A stretch of 64,000 nucleotides of DNA from CAZUXY01 sp964624235 (GCA_964624235.1 CAZUXY010000018.1:8821-72820); one strand, 5' to 3'; positions 36,311 to 45,368 are shown, counted from the first letter of the stretch. Numbers and translations: made by a program. Notes: a model not told the origin generated them from the letters alone.

Positions 36311-38029
36311 CTACTCGCGGGGAAACTCTATTCTGAAACAGGTACCCCTGTCGACCTCGCGGTATACCTTTCCCCTGAGCTGGCCCTCCGCCAGCAGGCC
36401 GAGCAGTTGCAGCCCCAGCGACGATGAGTCGGCACCGTTCTTCATGGCGGGAATTCCGATTCCGTTATCGCTCACTGAGAGTACCACGATCCCGTCCACT
36501 CCTTCCCTGATCGCGATGTCGATTATACGGGGGCCCTCCCGGTCCGCGGGGAAGGCGTGCTTCAATGCGTTGGTGATCAATTCATTTAAAATCAGTCCGC
36601 AGGGGATTGCCTGCGCAATGTCCAGCAGAATGGTGTCCGAGTCGGTCTGCAGGGCCACCGGCCCGGAAACCCCGCGGTAGAGGGAACAGAGTTCTATGCC
36701 CAGGGTCTCGGCGTATGAACCTATATTGATGAAGGCAAGCTCGCCCGAACCATACAGCTTCTCATGGATCAGCGCCATGGCCCTGATCCGGTTCTGTGAA
36801 TCATTGAATATGCTTTGCATCCTTTCGTCGCTTATCTGCCTTGCCTGGAGGTTCAGCAGGCTCGTGATTATCTGGAAATTGTTCTTCACCCGGTGATGAA
36901 TTTCGCGCAGCAGGGTTTCCTTTTCCTGCAGGGATTTCTCCAGTTGCTCATGGTCTCGGTTGATCTCGGTTACATCTTTTAAACTCAATACGATCCCCGC
37001 GACACCCTTCGTTTCCAGCATGGAGGTGAGAATACCCTCCATTTGACGCCATGAACCATCGGCGTTACAGAACCGTATTTTCAGCGGCATGGACCTGTTT
37101 TCGTTTCTCAAGGCCATACCTATCGCGCCGCTTATGGTCTCACGGTCGTCGGGATGAATCAGATCGTAGAACGGTTTTCCCGTAAGGGCCTCCCTGTCAT
37201 GCCCGTGTTGACGGGTGACGGAGGGGCTGGAGTATATACACACACCGTCCGGCGTCAGGATCACGACCAGGTCAGTACTGTTTTCAGTGAGGGCCCGGAA
37301 ACGCGCTTCGCCCTCGCTGAGTACTGCGGTCAGATCGATATTACGCCTGATCTCATCCAGGGCCCTTTCCATGGCCTTTTTGTTTATGGAAAATATCTGG
37401 TATGACACCACGCCGATGAAGATGTATGCGATGGCGTTGTCGATCAGGTATTCAATGACTATGGAATCCGGGATGTTCATCTGGGTACGGATTTTATTGA
37501 GAAATACCGGGAATACGAGGCCGTTGATCACAAAATATGCCACGAAGACGAAACCGTTCTTCGAGACTACAAGAGGGGTCAGAGTAAGCATTGCCAGTAT
37601 GAGTACAATAGTATCGGTACGTTCTATGAGGTGACCGGCATAGTTCCCCGAGAGGATGGCTGTCCAGAGGCCGCTTAACGAGATGATGAAAAACGCGTGC
37701 GCCGACAGTGCCAGATGCCCCCGCCTGAAAATAACGATGAGGACAATAATCAGCAGCGCTGAGGAAAGCGGAGGGATAAACGCCCTGGGGTTGACGGTGT
37801 GGAGGGTCAATGAGACCGTCAGAAAGGGAATCGCGATGAACAGGATGGCGATATAAATGATGAACAGCACCCGCGCACGCTGCCGTGTTACGAAATCGGC
37901 ATGACGATAAGGTGCGAAGAAAAAATCGATAAGGCGGAAAAAAAGACTGCCTTTGCCTTTTTTGTCAAGCTTGTGTGCCGTTTCAGGCCCCCCTTCTGCG
38001 GTGTATCCATTCGGACAGGGAAGAGACAT
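36311..38029 (-). CDS. Membrane sensor histidine kinase with PAS domain (HisKA_2 type)
   Basis: 572 residues. About six hydrophobic helices occupy residues 50-215, a PAS domain follows (FRALTENSTDLVVILTPDGVCIYSSPS, RFCNADGSWRQMEGIL), then the phosphoacceptor segment LLREIHHRVKNNFQIITSLLNLQ with His, and a HATPase domain (ILNELITNALKHAFP, SVSDNGIGIP, LGLQLLGLLAEGQL). HisKA_2 kinases often control single-domain response regulators or stress-response partners. No response regulator lies nearby, so it is an orphan kinase in this window. The start follows TAAGGT. The signal sensed is unknown. Confidence 0.85.
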   Translation of the reverse strand: MSLPCPNGYTAEGGPETAHKLDKKGKGSLFFRLIDFFFAPYRHADFVTRQRARVLFIIYIAILFIAIPFLTVSLTLHTVNPRAFIPPLSSALLIIVLIVIFRRGHLALSAHAFFIISLSGLWTAILSGNYAGHLIERTDTIVLILAMLTLTPLVVSKNGFVFVAYFVINGLVFPVFLNKIRTQMNIPDSIVIEYLIDNAIAYIFIGVVSYQIFSINKKAMERALDEIRRNIDLTAVLSEGEARFRALTENSTDLVVILTPDGVCIYSSPSVTRQHGHDREALTGKPFYDLIHPDDRETISGAIGMALRNENRSMPLKIRFCNADGSWRQMEGILTSMLETKGVAGIVLSLKDVTEINRDHEQLEKSLQEKETLLREIHHRVKNNFQIITSLLNLQARQISDERMQSIFNDSQNRIRAMALIHEKLYGSGELAFINIGSYAETLGIELCSLYRGVSGPVALQTDSDTILLDIAQAIPCGLILNELITNALKHAFPADREGPRIIDIAIREGVDGIVVLSVSDNGIGIPAMKNGADSSSLGLQLLGLLAEGQLRGKVYREVDRGTCFRIEFPRE

Positions 38030-38141
38030 GGTGTACCTTAGTATTTTTATGAGCCTGCGTCAAAAAGAATTTTACGGCCGGGAACCTTTATTCATGGGGG
38101 TCAAGCTGGGGGGGTGTTCCTTTCCTCTCGTCAGTCCGGCA

Positions 38142-39353
38142 TCAGGGTTCAACCGGCGGATCGGTCTTATGGCCGGTCCATGCCGTACGGATGAACGATG
38201 CCGAGCAGAGGTTGACTACCGCGATCACCGCGCCCAGCAGGAAAACATACTCATAGCCCAGCCGGTTCCAGATCAGCCCGCTGGCGAGCGCCACCCCGAT
38301 GGAAAAGATATGGTCTATGGTGACCCCCATGGTCAGTGTTTGTCCCACGTCTCCGGGGTTAAGGGCGATTTTACGCATATAGGTGGCGCGCGCCATGGTG
38401 ACCGACATGAGCAGCTGGTCGGTCACGAAGCATGCGAAGGCCACATAGAGGGCGGCCGTTCCCGCGAAAAGATGTCTTGAGTAGCCGTATCCGATGCATA
38501 CGAACACCAGCAGAAAGGCCTCGGCCATGAGTATGGCGCGCTCGCCGATCCGATCGATAGTGCGTCCCAGAAGCGGCTTGAAAAAAATACCGATGATGCC
38601 GCCCGCGGTAAGAAGGGTGGCTACGGTCTGCGTTTTCTGCCCGAACTCCGTGACCAGCACCCAGGGAGCAAAGGTGATGAATATCTGCTTGCGGGTGCCG
38701 TAAAGGATGTTGAGCCAGTAGAAGAGGGCATATTCCCTGCGAAAGGTAAACCTGCCCGGAACAGGACGCGGTGCGTCAGGTTTCATCAATGCCATAAGGA
38801 TGCACGCCGACAGGAACCCCGCGGCCGCGATTACATAGGAAGAAGTGAAACTGAAACTCAAGTAGCGGAAACCCAGGAAAACGATGAAACTCCCCGCTAT
38901 GGCGGCCAGGTTCATCGCGCCGCTGATCTGTCCCAGCAGGCTGCCCGCCCTGCCCTCTTCGGCGAATTCCATGCCGATGCTGGAAATCAGCGGAAGGAAA
39001 AGATGAAGACCCGTGCTGAAGATAAAAAGCCATATCAGCATGACGGGAAAGGTGGGGGAATACAGCCCCATCATTAGTATGCCGGTTCCGGCCAGCAGGT
39101 GCGCCAGCGCGCCCAACCGGCGAACGCAGAGAAAGAAAAAGAGGGCCGAAACGAACACCACCAGGAACCCCGGCATTTCCCGCGGCAGTTCCATAAAGCC
39201 CCTCTGGAGATCGGTTATGGAGAAAGTTTCATTGAGAAAGTTGTTAAGGGTGGATTCGACGATACTTTGTGAAAACCCGTAGAGCGCGACCGCTCCCGAG
39301 AACAGCAGAAAGTCCCTTTTCAATGAGGTGTTGTTGATGGTGATGGTTCTCAT
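38142..39353 (-). CDS. Major facilitator superfamily transporter
   Basis: 403 residues with about twelve membrane segments. ELPREMPGFLVVFVSALFFFLCVRRLGALAHLLAGTGILMMGL and LLTAGGIIGIFFKPLLGRTIDRIGERAIL show the two motif-A-type loops (R-R-L-G and D-R-I-G-E-R). It lies 112 bases from the sensor kinase start on the same strand, but no operon is evident. The ribosome site is weak and the next in-frame Met is far inside, so the start is kept. Substrate unknown. Confidence 0.75.
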   Translation of the reverse strand: MRTITINNTSLKRDFLLFSGAVALYGFSQSIVESTLNNFLNETFSITDLQRGFMELPREMPGFLVVFVSALFFFLCVRRLGALAHLLAGTGILMMGLYSPTFPVMLIWLFIFSTGLHLFLPLISSIGMEFAEEGRAGSLLGQISGAMNLAAIAGSFIVFLGFRYLSFSFTSSYVIAAAGFLSACILMALMKPDAPRPVPGRFTFRREYALFYWLNILYGTRKQIFITFAPWVLVTEFGQKTQTVATLLTAGGIIGIFFKPLLGRTIDRIGERAILMAEAFLLVFVCIGYGYSRHLFAGTAALYVAFACFVTDQLLMSVTMARATYMRKIALNPGDVGQTLTMGVTIDHIFSIGVALASGLIWNRLGYEYVFLLGAVIAVVNLCSASFIRTAWTGHKTDPPVEP

Positions 39354-39660
39354 AATATTTCGGTTTTTTTCCCGGACGCCGGGGCCACAGGTATAAAACC
39401 TCCGCGGTCCTGTAAATGATTAATTTTCCTTTCTGGCTTTTCTGATGCCCCAGGGCCGCCGGCGGTACCTGCTTCCTGTAGACATAATACCGGCGCCGGA
39501 CAGGAGGTCCGTCGGCGGTTCAATATCAGGGGCATAAAAATTTTTTTTTGCAGTTTACAGGGTTATTAATTACATTGGAAGAAAGCATATAACGCCCGGC
39601 ATGCCCTGGGAAACTGAAGTTGTACGGCAGGGTTGTTATAATCTGTGAAAGGGAGGAAAC
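39354..39660. other. Divergent intergenic region, 307 bases
   Basis: It separates the MFS gene (minus) from the small gene at 39661 (plus). Poly-T tracts lie at 39540-39549. TTGCAG (39548-39553), 17 bases and TACATT (39571-39576) are a weak promoter candidate for the plus gene. No coding sequence is seen. Confidence 0.35.
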
Positions 39661-40194
39661 ATGAACAAAGAAGAGACCAAATTGTTTAAATCCCGCACAC
39701 CTCACGAATACATCGACAATTCATTGAAGTCCAAACTCTCTCCCGGAAGAAAGGCATATATCACAAAAATCTGGCTGGATAAAAAGAAAAAATTCTCGAT
39801 CGAAGACATACAGTATGCCCGTAACCGGCATCCCTACTGGAAGTCCAGAAAGATGGTGGGAAGCTATGAACGCAATGAGCAACGGCGGATGGAACACGAT
39901 TACAGTTCGAACAGCAAGTTGGACTGGGACGACGCGACGGTAATGGAATTTATAGAGATGAACAAGAAGGACGACCGCGGCAGATACCTGCACAAGGATT
40001 TCGAACTGGCGCGGCATTTCAACACCAGCATTCCCTCGATACAGCATTACCGCAGAAAATACAATATGGCAATGGTGCTCATGTCCAGAGAAGGGAAAAA
40101 GCCCACTGAAAAAAGGATTTACGAGTACATCACCCAGAGTGAAGCGATACTGAGGCGACTGGTTAAAAGCACGGCCGGCTCCCGCCGGAGATGA
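39661..40194 (+). CDS. Small basic protein with a possible helix-turn-helix
   Basis: 177 residues, strongly charged (many Lys and Arg) with no signal or membrane segment. The stretch DFELARHFNTSIPSIQHYRRK near residue 115 has the spacing of a helix-turn-helix, and the basic ends would suit nucleic-acid binding. No family is recognised. A GGGAGG ribosome site precedes the ATG. It is the first of a run of small genes on this strand. Confidence 0.65.
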   Translation: MNKEETKLFKSRTPHEYIDNSLKSKLSPGRKAYITKIWLDKKKKFSIEDIQYARNRHPYWKSRKMVGSYERNEQRRMEHDYSSNSKLDWDDATVMEFIEMNKKDDRGRYLHKDFELARHFNTSIPSIQHYRRKYNMAMVLMSREGKKPTEKRIYEYITQSEAILRRLVKSTAGSRRR

Positions 40195-40302
40195 CGCGAA
40201 GACCGGCGCGTTCCCTGCGACTGAATCGTGAGGGACCGCCGGGCCCCGTGCGGTGCAAGGTAAAGGGAAACAAACAGATTGTTCTGTGTGAGGAATTGAA
40301 TA

Positions 40303-40533
40303 ATGGGAAATGCCGCGGGCAGAATATTTATCGTGGTGGGGCTGGCGATCGTCGCGGTGGGGGTGATAATTTACTTCAGGGACTCACTCCCCTTCGTTAA
40401 ACACATCGGGAAACTCCCTGGGGACATCAATATCAGGAGGGAAAATTTCAGTTTCTATTTTCCGCTTACCACCGGCATTGTGCTGAGTGTGGTCCTCAGC
40501 CTGTTGATGCTGTTAATGGGCCGCTTCAGATAA
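40303..40533 (+). CDS. DUF2905 family small membrane protein
   Basis: 76 residues with two membrane helices (GRIFIVVGLAIVAVGVIIYF and PLTTGIVLSVVLSLLMLLMG) separated by GKLPGDINIRRENFSFYFP. This last stretch is the conserved core of DUF2905, a widespread two-helix family of unknown function. The ATG follows GAGGAATTG. Length and layout are complete for the family. Confidence 0.9.
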   Translation: MGNAAGRIFIVVGLAIVAVGVIIYFRDSLPFVKHIGKLPGDINIRRENFSFYFPLTTGIVLSVVLSLLMLLMGRFR

Positions 40534-40611
40534 TCGACCGGAAGCCGGGAATGTTTATATGTAGTACCATGGTCAGGCCGTTCCTCCCTTTTTTATATAG
40601 CTTAAGGTTCT

Positions 40612-40851
40612 CTCACGGCGGCGTACCGGGGCGGGGGGAAGAGCGACTGGTTTCTGCCGTCGGCGGACTAGCTGAATGCGATATATGAAAACTTGCATAA
40701 AGCCGGGGCACCCGGTTTCGATGATGACATCTACTGGAGTTCCACCCAGAGCGGCGATTATGGCGCGTGGTTTCAGAATTTTCTTGTCGGATTGAAGACC
40801 AGTTACCGCAAGGACTTTTTCTTTCAGGTGCGGGCCGTCCGCGCTTTCTGA
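40612..40851 (+). pseudogene. DUF1566-type C-terminal fragment with an in-frame amber codon
   Basis: The frame reads AYRGGGKSDWFLPSAD, then TAG at 40669-40671, then LNAIYENLHKAG, IYWSSTQSGDYGAWFQNF and FFFQVRAVRAF, ending with TGA at 40849. The GGKSDWFLPS...ELNxxYxNL...YWSST...AWxQNF...VRAVRxF series is the C-terminus of DUF1566 (Lcl-type) surface proteins; the amber codon replaces the usual Glu of the (D/K)EL motif, a single-base change from GAG. The N-terminal part is missing: a stop occurs at 40603. No intact relative is present in the window. Confidence 0.8.
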
Positions 40852-40913
40852 CGCCCCTGACGTTTTAACGGCGTGAAAGAAAAAGCCGCGTTCCACTCCC
40901 GGTGTGACACCCC

Positions 40914-41393
40914 TCAGACAAACAGCTCCCTGATATAGGTCTTCTTAGGGTTCTTTTCGTCCAGAATCACGGTGACAGGGTCGTTTACTTTCAGGCTTCT
41001 CGTCCGATCGTTTTTAAAGAGGGAATTGAAACTGCGCATTTCCTGGCTTTCACGGGTATAGGTGTATTCCACGTAACCGCGGCTCCCCCGAAACACCACA
41101 TTGACCACCTTGCCGACTGAAAATTTTCCCGCGGCGAAAAGTGCTGAAAAATAACGGTAGCGCCAGTACAACAGGGGCGCCGCCAGAACGGTGGCCCCGA
41201 TCGAGAGATACAGGAGCGACATGGACGACTGTTTATCGAAAGAGATGAATTGCCGGCCCGTGCCGCCCGTAAGGTTCATGAACAGCGCAACCAGCAGTAT
41301 AATCCAGAAGATGGTGGGGATCTTGACGGCAAGATTGGCGAAGTAGTCTGATTTAATCACCCGCATCAGTTTTGGTTTTTCCATTTGTGACAT
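40914..41393 (-). CDS. DUF3592-like membrane protein
   Basis: 159 residues with two helices (IPTIFWIILLVALFMNLTG and LLYLSIGATVLAAPLLYWRY), then a beta-rich soluble part (GKVVNVVFRGSRGYVEYTYTRESQEMRSF, LKVNDPVTVILDEKNPKKTYIRELF). The layout and the VxYxYxxxG...VxVxYdpxnPxxxxl ending are those of DUF3592, a family of unknown function. The ATG follows GGGAGCGG. Confidence 0.7.
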   Translation of the reverse strand: MSQMEKPKLMRVIKSDYFANLAVKIPTIFWIILLVALFMNLTGGTGRQFISFDKQSSMSLLYLSIGATVLAAPLLYWRYRYFSALFAAGKFSVGKVVNVVFRGSRGYVEYTYTRESQEMRSFNSLFKNDRTRSLKVNDPVTVILDEKNPKKTYIRELFV

Positions 41394-41581
41394 GTTTCCG
41401 CTCCCTGGTAAAATGGGCTCCTTGGGCGGTTGTTCTTTATATCACATTTTGTATCCGCAAAGGGCCTAGTATCAACCAGTATAGTGGAACCCCCGGGGAA
41501 TTCAATTTTATTTCCAAAAAACATGCCGAACCGGAACGGCTGTGCGATACCTGCACGGAAAAATTTATTACGGCGACAATT

Positions 41582-41611
41582 TTGTTGCAGTTACCGCCGA
41601 TGTGCTATAGT
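41582..41611 (+). promoter_or_regulatory. Promoter candidate for the 44-residue peptide gene
   Basis: TTGTTG (41582-41587), an 18-base spacer and TATAGT (41606-41611), followed by AAGG; an alternative -35 is TTGCAG with a 15-base spacer. It would give a leader of about 40 bases before the GTG at 41659. The -10 region, TATAGTAAG, is identical to that upstream of the gene at 61955. Confidence 0.4.
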
Positions 41612-41658
41612 AAGGTAAAGAAACAGATATTTCCCTGGATAAATGCGGAGGTAACACC

Positions 41659-41793
41659 GTGGTCTGGAAAAACAGGCATACCATGAACCAGAGGGAAGGG
41701 GAAAAAATGCCCTCATGGTACCCCTGGTTTTGTACCGCAGCCGGTATTTTCGCTTTTGCGGCGGCTATTTACTGGTATATTGAATCTTTTTAA
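41659..41793 (+). CDS. 44-residue single-helix membrane peptide
   Basis: A GTG start eight bases after a good CGGAGG site (41645-41650) opens a 44-residue frame: a charged N-terminus (MVWKNRHTMNQREGEK), then one hydrophobic helix (WFCTAAGIFAFAAAIYWYI) and ESF at the end. An internal ATG at 41683 would leave 36 residues without a ribosome site. The combination of promoter, ribosome site and membrane helix makes a real small gene plausible. No relative is recognised. Confidence 0.5.
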   Translation: MVWKNRHTMNQREGEKMPSWYPWFCTAAGIFAFAAAIYWYIESF

Positions 41794-41939
41794 TACCTGC
41801 ATGTGACCCTGCAGGCGGTTTTCCCCGGTCCCCTCACGAAAAAACAGCCGAAGAGCGGTACCATGACCGCGACGGTTTCCGCTTTTCGACGCCATGCAGC
41901 CCCGTCCTCCTGATCTGTTCCGTCCCTGTTGAATCACCA

Positions 41940-42300
41940 CACGGCTCTTCAGTCCCCGTACATTGCCCGCCGTCAGTTAGACCTCGAGCGGGTAGAGGGC
42001 CCCGGCCGACGGTGCCGACCGGTAATGGGGTGTGCCGGTGATTCCCGGTGCCGCCCGGAGGATCTGACCGGTGTCGGCAAGTTCAAGGGGAACGTTTCGA
42101 TATTTTCTTACCGAGCGGCGCTCCCTGATAGCTCTTCCAATCGTATATTCCCCTGTGTGCCGGGCTCGGGAAATTGTATGTCCACCGGATTCCTCCTTCC
42201 GGGATTGTCGGAACGGCAGATACCCGATGTGCTCATTGTACCGGCAGCGACAGCGGTCAGGAGTATGGTGCTCGCCGCAAAAAAAAGTCTTCTTTCTCAT
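41940..42300 (-). pseudogene. SagB-type nitroreductase remnant, frameshifted and truncated
   Basis: The minus strand starts with a signal-peptide-like MRKKTFF. If one base is removed from the A8 tract at 42279-42286 it continues AASTILLTAVAAGTMS and later NIRLEE; restoring one G then gives AIRERRSVRKYRNVPL, ILRAAPGITG and APSAGALYPLEV. This is the conserved start of SagB-family FMN nitroreductases. A TAA at 41979-41977 follows LYPLEV directly, and beyond it LTAGNVRGL still matches the family, so the stop is a lesion. The rest of the gene is unrecognisable. The two frame errors cancel, leaving a misleading open frame. Confidence 0.75.
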
Positions 42301-42377
42301 GAGATAAATCCTGTGTGGCCTGGTACGGCAGGGGCAGGTTTCAACAGAACCGTACATGGCGGGCAAAACTTTCGGGG

Positions 42378-42704
42378 TTAAAACGTGGTTATAATATGAT
42401 AGTCGCCGGCCTGATCCCGGACCTCCAGCCTGATATTGGATAAAAACGCCTGCTCCATCTCGTATTCGAACATTGACTGCCATTTCTCGAACCTGATGGT
42501 GTTGAACAGATCTTTGGGAAGAATAATTTCCATAGTGAAGCCGTTAAGGAGGATACGGTAGGCGATGGGTTTTCCGTCCAGGCTTGTGGTGCTGATATCG
42601 AATATGTCCACTTTTTCATGGGTGGCTTTCAGATCCACTGTTTTCTTCGCGTTGAATATTCTGGAAATAATATCCACGACTTTCATGTAATCTACGGGAG
42701 GCAT
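42378..42704 (-). CDS. Small protein of unknown function
   Basis: 108 residues, soluble, acidic, with no signal peptide: YMKVVDIISRIFNAKKTVDLKATHEKVDIFDIS, then PIAYRILLNGFTMEIILPKDLF and a final ITTF. It could be a small alpha/beta fold. AAAGGGA precedes the ATG. It lies 77 bases upstream of the nitroreductase remnant on the same strand and may once have shared its transcript. Confidence 0.55.
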   Translation of the reverse strand: MPPVDYMKVVDIISRIFNAKKTVDLKATHEKVDIFDISTTSLDGKPIAYRILLNGFTMEIILPKDLFNTIRFEKWQSMFEYEMEQAFLSNIRLEVRDQAGDYHIITTF

Positions 42705-42897
42705 GGCGTATTCCCTTTGTTTGATATGATAAAGAATGTAGAAATCGTATTCTTAGTCCAACGACACATTAGCAGCAATAAAGTAATTTTCCCACTACTT
42801 TTTTATTCGAACCGGTGTACGATGGAAACATTGGGTAATGTAGAAAAATTTTTCTTTTTTTAATTACTTGACATAAAAAAGGGTATAATTAAATGAC

Positions 42898-42920
42898 TAA
42901 TTAAATTAAGTATTTAATTA
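42898..42920. promoter_or_regulatory. Candidate TetR operator
   Basis: Arms TAATTAAAT (42898-42906) and ATTTAATTA (42912-42920) form a perfect 9-bp inverted repeat with a 5-base spacer, about 60 bases upstream of the TetR gene. TTGACA (42868-42873) and TATAAT (42884-42889) lie just before it, although only ten bases apart, so the exact promoter pairing is uncertain. Binding here would block transcription of the efflux operon. Confidence 0.45.
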
Positions 42921-42979
42921 AAACATTTGTTTGAAGTCTTTATAAATATGATACTCTCGATAATATTCGGGTGATAAAG

Positions 42980-43738
42980 ATGAAAAATGACACAGTGAAA
43001 AAACCGTTACCGGCAGAAACCCAGGATGTGGTTTCGACCAGGGAAAAAATCCTGTACGCGGCCAAAAAGGAGTTCGCCGAAAAAGGGCGCAGAGGGGCCC
43101 GCATCGGTGAAATAGCGAAACGGGCGGGAGTGAACCAGGCACTGGTGCATTATTATTTCGAGAGTAAGGACAAGCTCTACAGCATACTGCTGAAGCGCAT
43201 ATTCGGGGTTGACCTGCTGCCCATGGTGGAGGCGTGGGGGAGGCGATGGACCATGACGCCGCCGGAGGAGCTTTACGCGACCATCTACATACTGATTTCC
43301 GCCCACAGCAGCATCTCTGATCCCGATGTAGACCGGATTCTCTTCAGGGAATTCGCTGACGGGGAGTTGAGTTTCAAGCCTTATATGCTGGAATACATCA
43401 TCCCCCAGATGGAGGACCTGACGGCCATCATCGAGAGGGGCATCGCATCGGGGGACTTCAGCACCTCCCGGCCCGCCCTGGCGGTCATGCAGGTCCATTC
43501 TTTCATACATTCGATGGAGCTCAACAACCAGTTTTTCAAGGACACCAGGTTTTACGATCGTTTCAATCTGAGCGGCAGGGCGCTCCTGGACTATACCGTT
43601 GAATATACCTTCAAGGCCCTGGCGGTGCCGGGGAAGCCGGTCTGTATCCCCGTCATGAAACCCGAGATTATCGTTTCAATGGACGAACTGGTCAGGGACC
43701 TGATCAGGGCCTACGGGTGGAAGGTCGAGGCATCATGA
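42980..43738 (+). CDS. TetR-family transcriptional regulator
   Basis: 252 residues. The N-terminal domain STREKILYAAKKEFAEKGRRGARIGEIAKRAGVNQALVHYYFESKDKLY is the classic TetR helix-turn-helix (key part: GEIAKRAGVNQALVHYYFESK). A helical ligand domain follows, longer than average. ATG 42980 is chosen; a GTG nine bases earlier is possible. Its stop overlaps an ATG of the TolC reading frame. By position it probably represses the TolC-RND pump genes and responds to a pump substrate. Confidence 0.9.
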   Translation: MKNDTVKKPLPAETQDVVSTREKILYAAKKEFAEKGRRGARIGEIAKRAGVNQALVHYYFESKDKLYSILLKRIFGVDLLPMVEAWGRRWTMTPPEELYATIYILISAHSSISDPDVDRILFREFADGELSFKPYMLEYIIPQMEDLTAIIERGIASGDFSTSRPALAVMQVHSFIHSMELNNQFFKDTRFYDRFNLSGRALLDYTVEYTFKALAVPGKPVCIPVMKPEIIVSMDELVRDLIRAYGWKVEAS

Positions 43739-43800
43739 ATTCAATTATTATACGGCAGTACGAAAAATTCCGCAGTCATCAATCCGAGGAGGTTAACCGC

Positions 43801-45357
43801 GTGACACGTAAATCGCTATCCATCATGGCAATCGCCATTCTTTCATTCGCCCTGCAGCCACTTTATGGCCAGACCAGAGCCCTGAACGGCAGGGATAAAA
43901 CCGTCGAAAAGGGGGCATCAATCACCATTGCCGGCAACGCCCTGACGCTGGAACAGGCCATCGACCTGGTGCTGCAGCATAATCTGACACTGCAGTCGGC
44001 AAAGTATGATGTCATAATGAGCGACAGCGACCTTGAGAAATTCAAGGGGCGCTACGGCACCACTGCGAACCTGGAAGGTGGATACGTACGGCAGAAAACG
44101 CCGCCCACGGGGCTTAGCGCTTTTACCGGCGATAAACAATACCAGTATGACCTGGCCGCTTCTTTATCAAGAAAATTTTCCTCGGGTACAAACATCACGG
44201 CCGGCGTAAAAGAGACCTTTTTCGACGCCAATGACCCCGCGATTGCCGGATTCAAGGAGAAGGAACCGGCGTATCACAAACCTTCGCTGTTCATCAGTCT
44301 CGAACAGGAACTGCTGCGCAACGCATTCGGGTACGGTGAGCGCCTTCAGAAGACTATGCTGAAGAGCGCGGCCGAGATACAGCGTGCGGCCATCATCAAC
44401 CAGCTTTCCACGCTGGTGGTGTCCACCCTGGTTGATTACTGGACCATTACCATACAGAAATCGGCGCTGGAGAACGCCAGAAGGGAACTTGAATCAGACC
44501 GGCAGGTACGGGACATCATCGCCGGCAACGTCAGGTATGGCCTGGGAGAACTCTATGACCTCAACCAGTACAACGCTCTGGTGGCTTCGGCCGAGATCAA
44601 GGTCGTCTCGACCGAACAGGCATACCGGGAAGCGGTAAGAAAGCTTCTGCGTACCATGAACATGCCGGCCGATACCCGTGTTGAAGGAGTGACCGATCTG
44701 GTGGACACGCTCCCCGAGCTGGACGCTGATGCAGCAGTCAAAACGGGATACCTGAAAAGGGTCGATTACCGGAACGCCGTGGCCTCGGTGGAAAACGCCC
44801 GGCGTGAGCTGGCTTATTACCGTAACGAATCCCTGCCGTCCCTGACCGTCAACCTGAACCTGAATACCGCCTCCCAGCGCGAAGGTTTCAACGACGCCGC
44901 CGGTGACGCCGCCGCCGCGAAGTACCCCTCCTGGGAGGTGCGTGCGAAACTCTCGTATCCCCTGGACGACCGCGAACGCGAGACCAACGTCCGCAACGCC
45001 GAGCTGAAGCTCAGGCAGGCGCGCATAGGCCTCGACCGCACAAAGCTCGAGGTGCGCGACGAGATACTGAACGCGCTTGAGCAGGTCAGGACCCGCCATC
45101 TCGCCCTGAAGAAGGCGCGCACGGCGAGGGCCGAATCGGAACTCTATTATCAAAGACTTCTGGTGCGGTTCCGCCAGGGCAAGGCGACCGCGGTGACGGT
45201 GCGCCTGGCCCTGGATGCGTTGATGCAGTCCAGGCAGAGCGAGCTCGAGTCATTGGTGACGTATAACGTGACATTGCTCCAGTTTGACCTCGCGAAAAAC
45301 GAGATCTTCGATCGGTACAATGTGAACGTGGAAAAATATATCAAACAGGTCAAGTAA
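43801..45357 (+). CDS. TolC-family outer-membrane efflux protein
   Basis: 518 residues from GTG 43801, which follows CGAGGAGG and begins the signal peptide (RKSLSIMAIAILSFALQPLYG). An earlier ATG at 43735 overlaps the TetR stop (ATGA) but would put 22 charged residues before the signal. Two duplicated helical-barrel halves are visible, with ALTLEQAIDLVLQHNLTLQSAKYDV at the start of the first and a repeat DYRNAVASVENARRELAYYRNESLPSL in the second. It forms the trimeric exit duct of a tripartite pump. It lies 11 bases before the RND gene. Confidence 0.85.
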   Translation: MTRKSLSIMAIAILSFALQPLYGQTRALNGRDKTVEKGASITIAGNALTLEQAIDLVLQHNLTLQSAKYDVIMSDSDLEKFKGRYGTTANLEGGYVRQKTPPTGLSAFTGDKQYQYDLAASLSRKFSSGTNITAGVKETFFDANDPAIAGFKEKEPAYHKPSLFISLEQELLRNAFGYGERLQKTMLKSAAEIQRAAIINQLSTLVVSTLVDYWTITIQKSALENARRELESDRQVRDIIAGNVRYGLGELYDLNQYNALVASAEIKVVSTEQAYREAVRKLLRTMNMPADTRVEGVTDLVDTLPELDADAAVKTGYLKRVDYRNAVASVENARRELAYYRNESLPSLTVNLNLNTASQREGFNDAAGDAAAAKYPSWEVRAKLSYPLDDRERETNVRNAELKLRQARIGLDRTKLEVRDEILNALEQVRTRHLALKKARTARAESELYYQRLLVRFRQGKATAVTVRLALDALMQSRQSELESLVTYNVTLLQFDLAKNEIFDRYNVNVEKYIKQVK

Positions 45358-45368
45358 AGGAATAAACT

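Noticed and set aside
40573..40896. Minus-strand frame over the DUF1566 fragment
   Set aside because: It is the shadow of the degraded plus-strand gene, whose motifs are clear.
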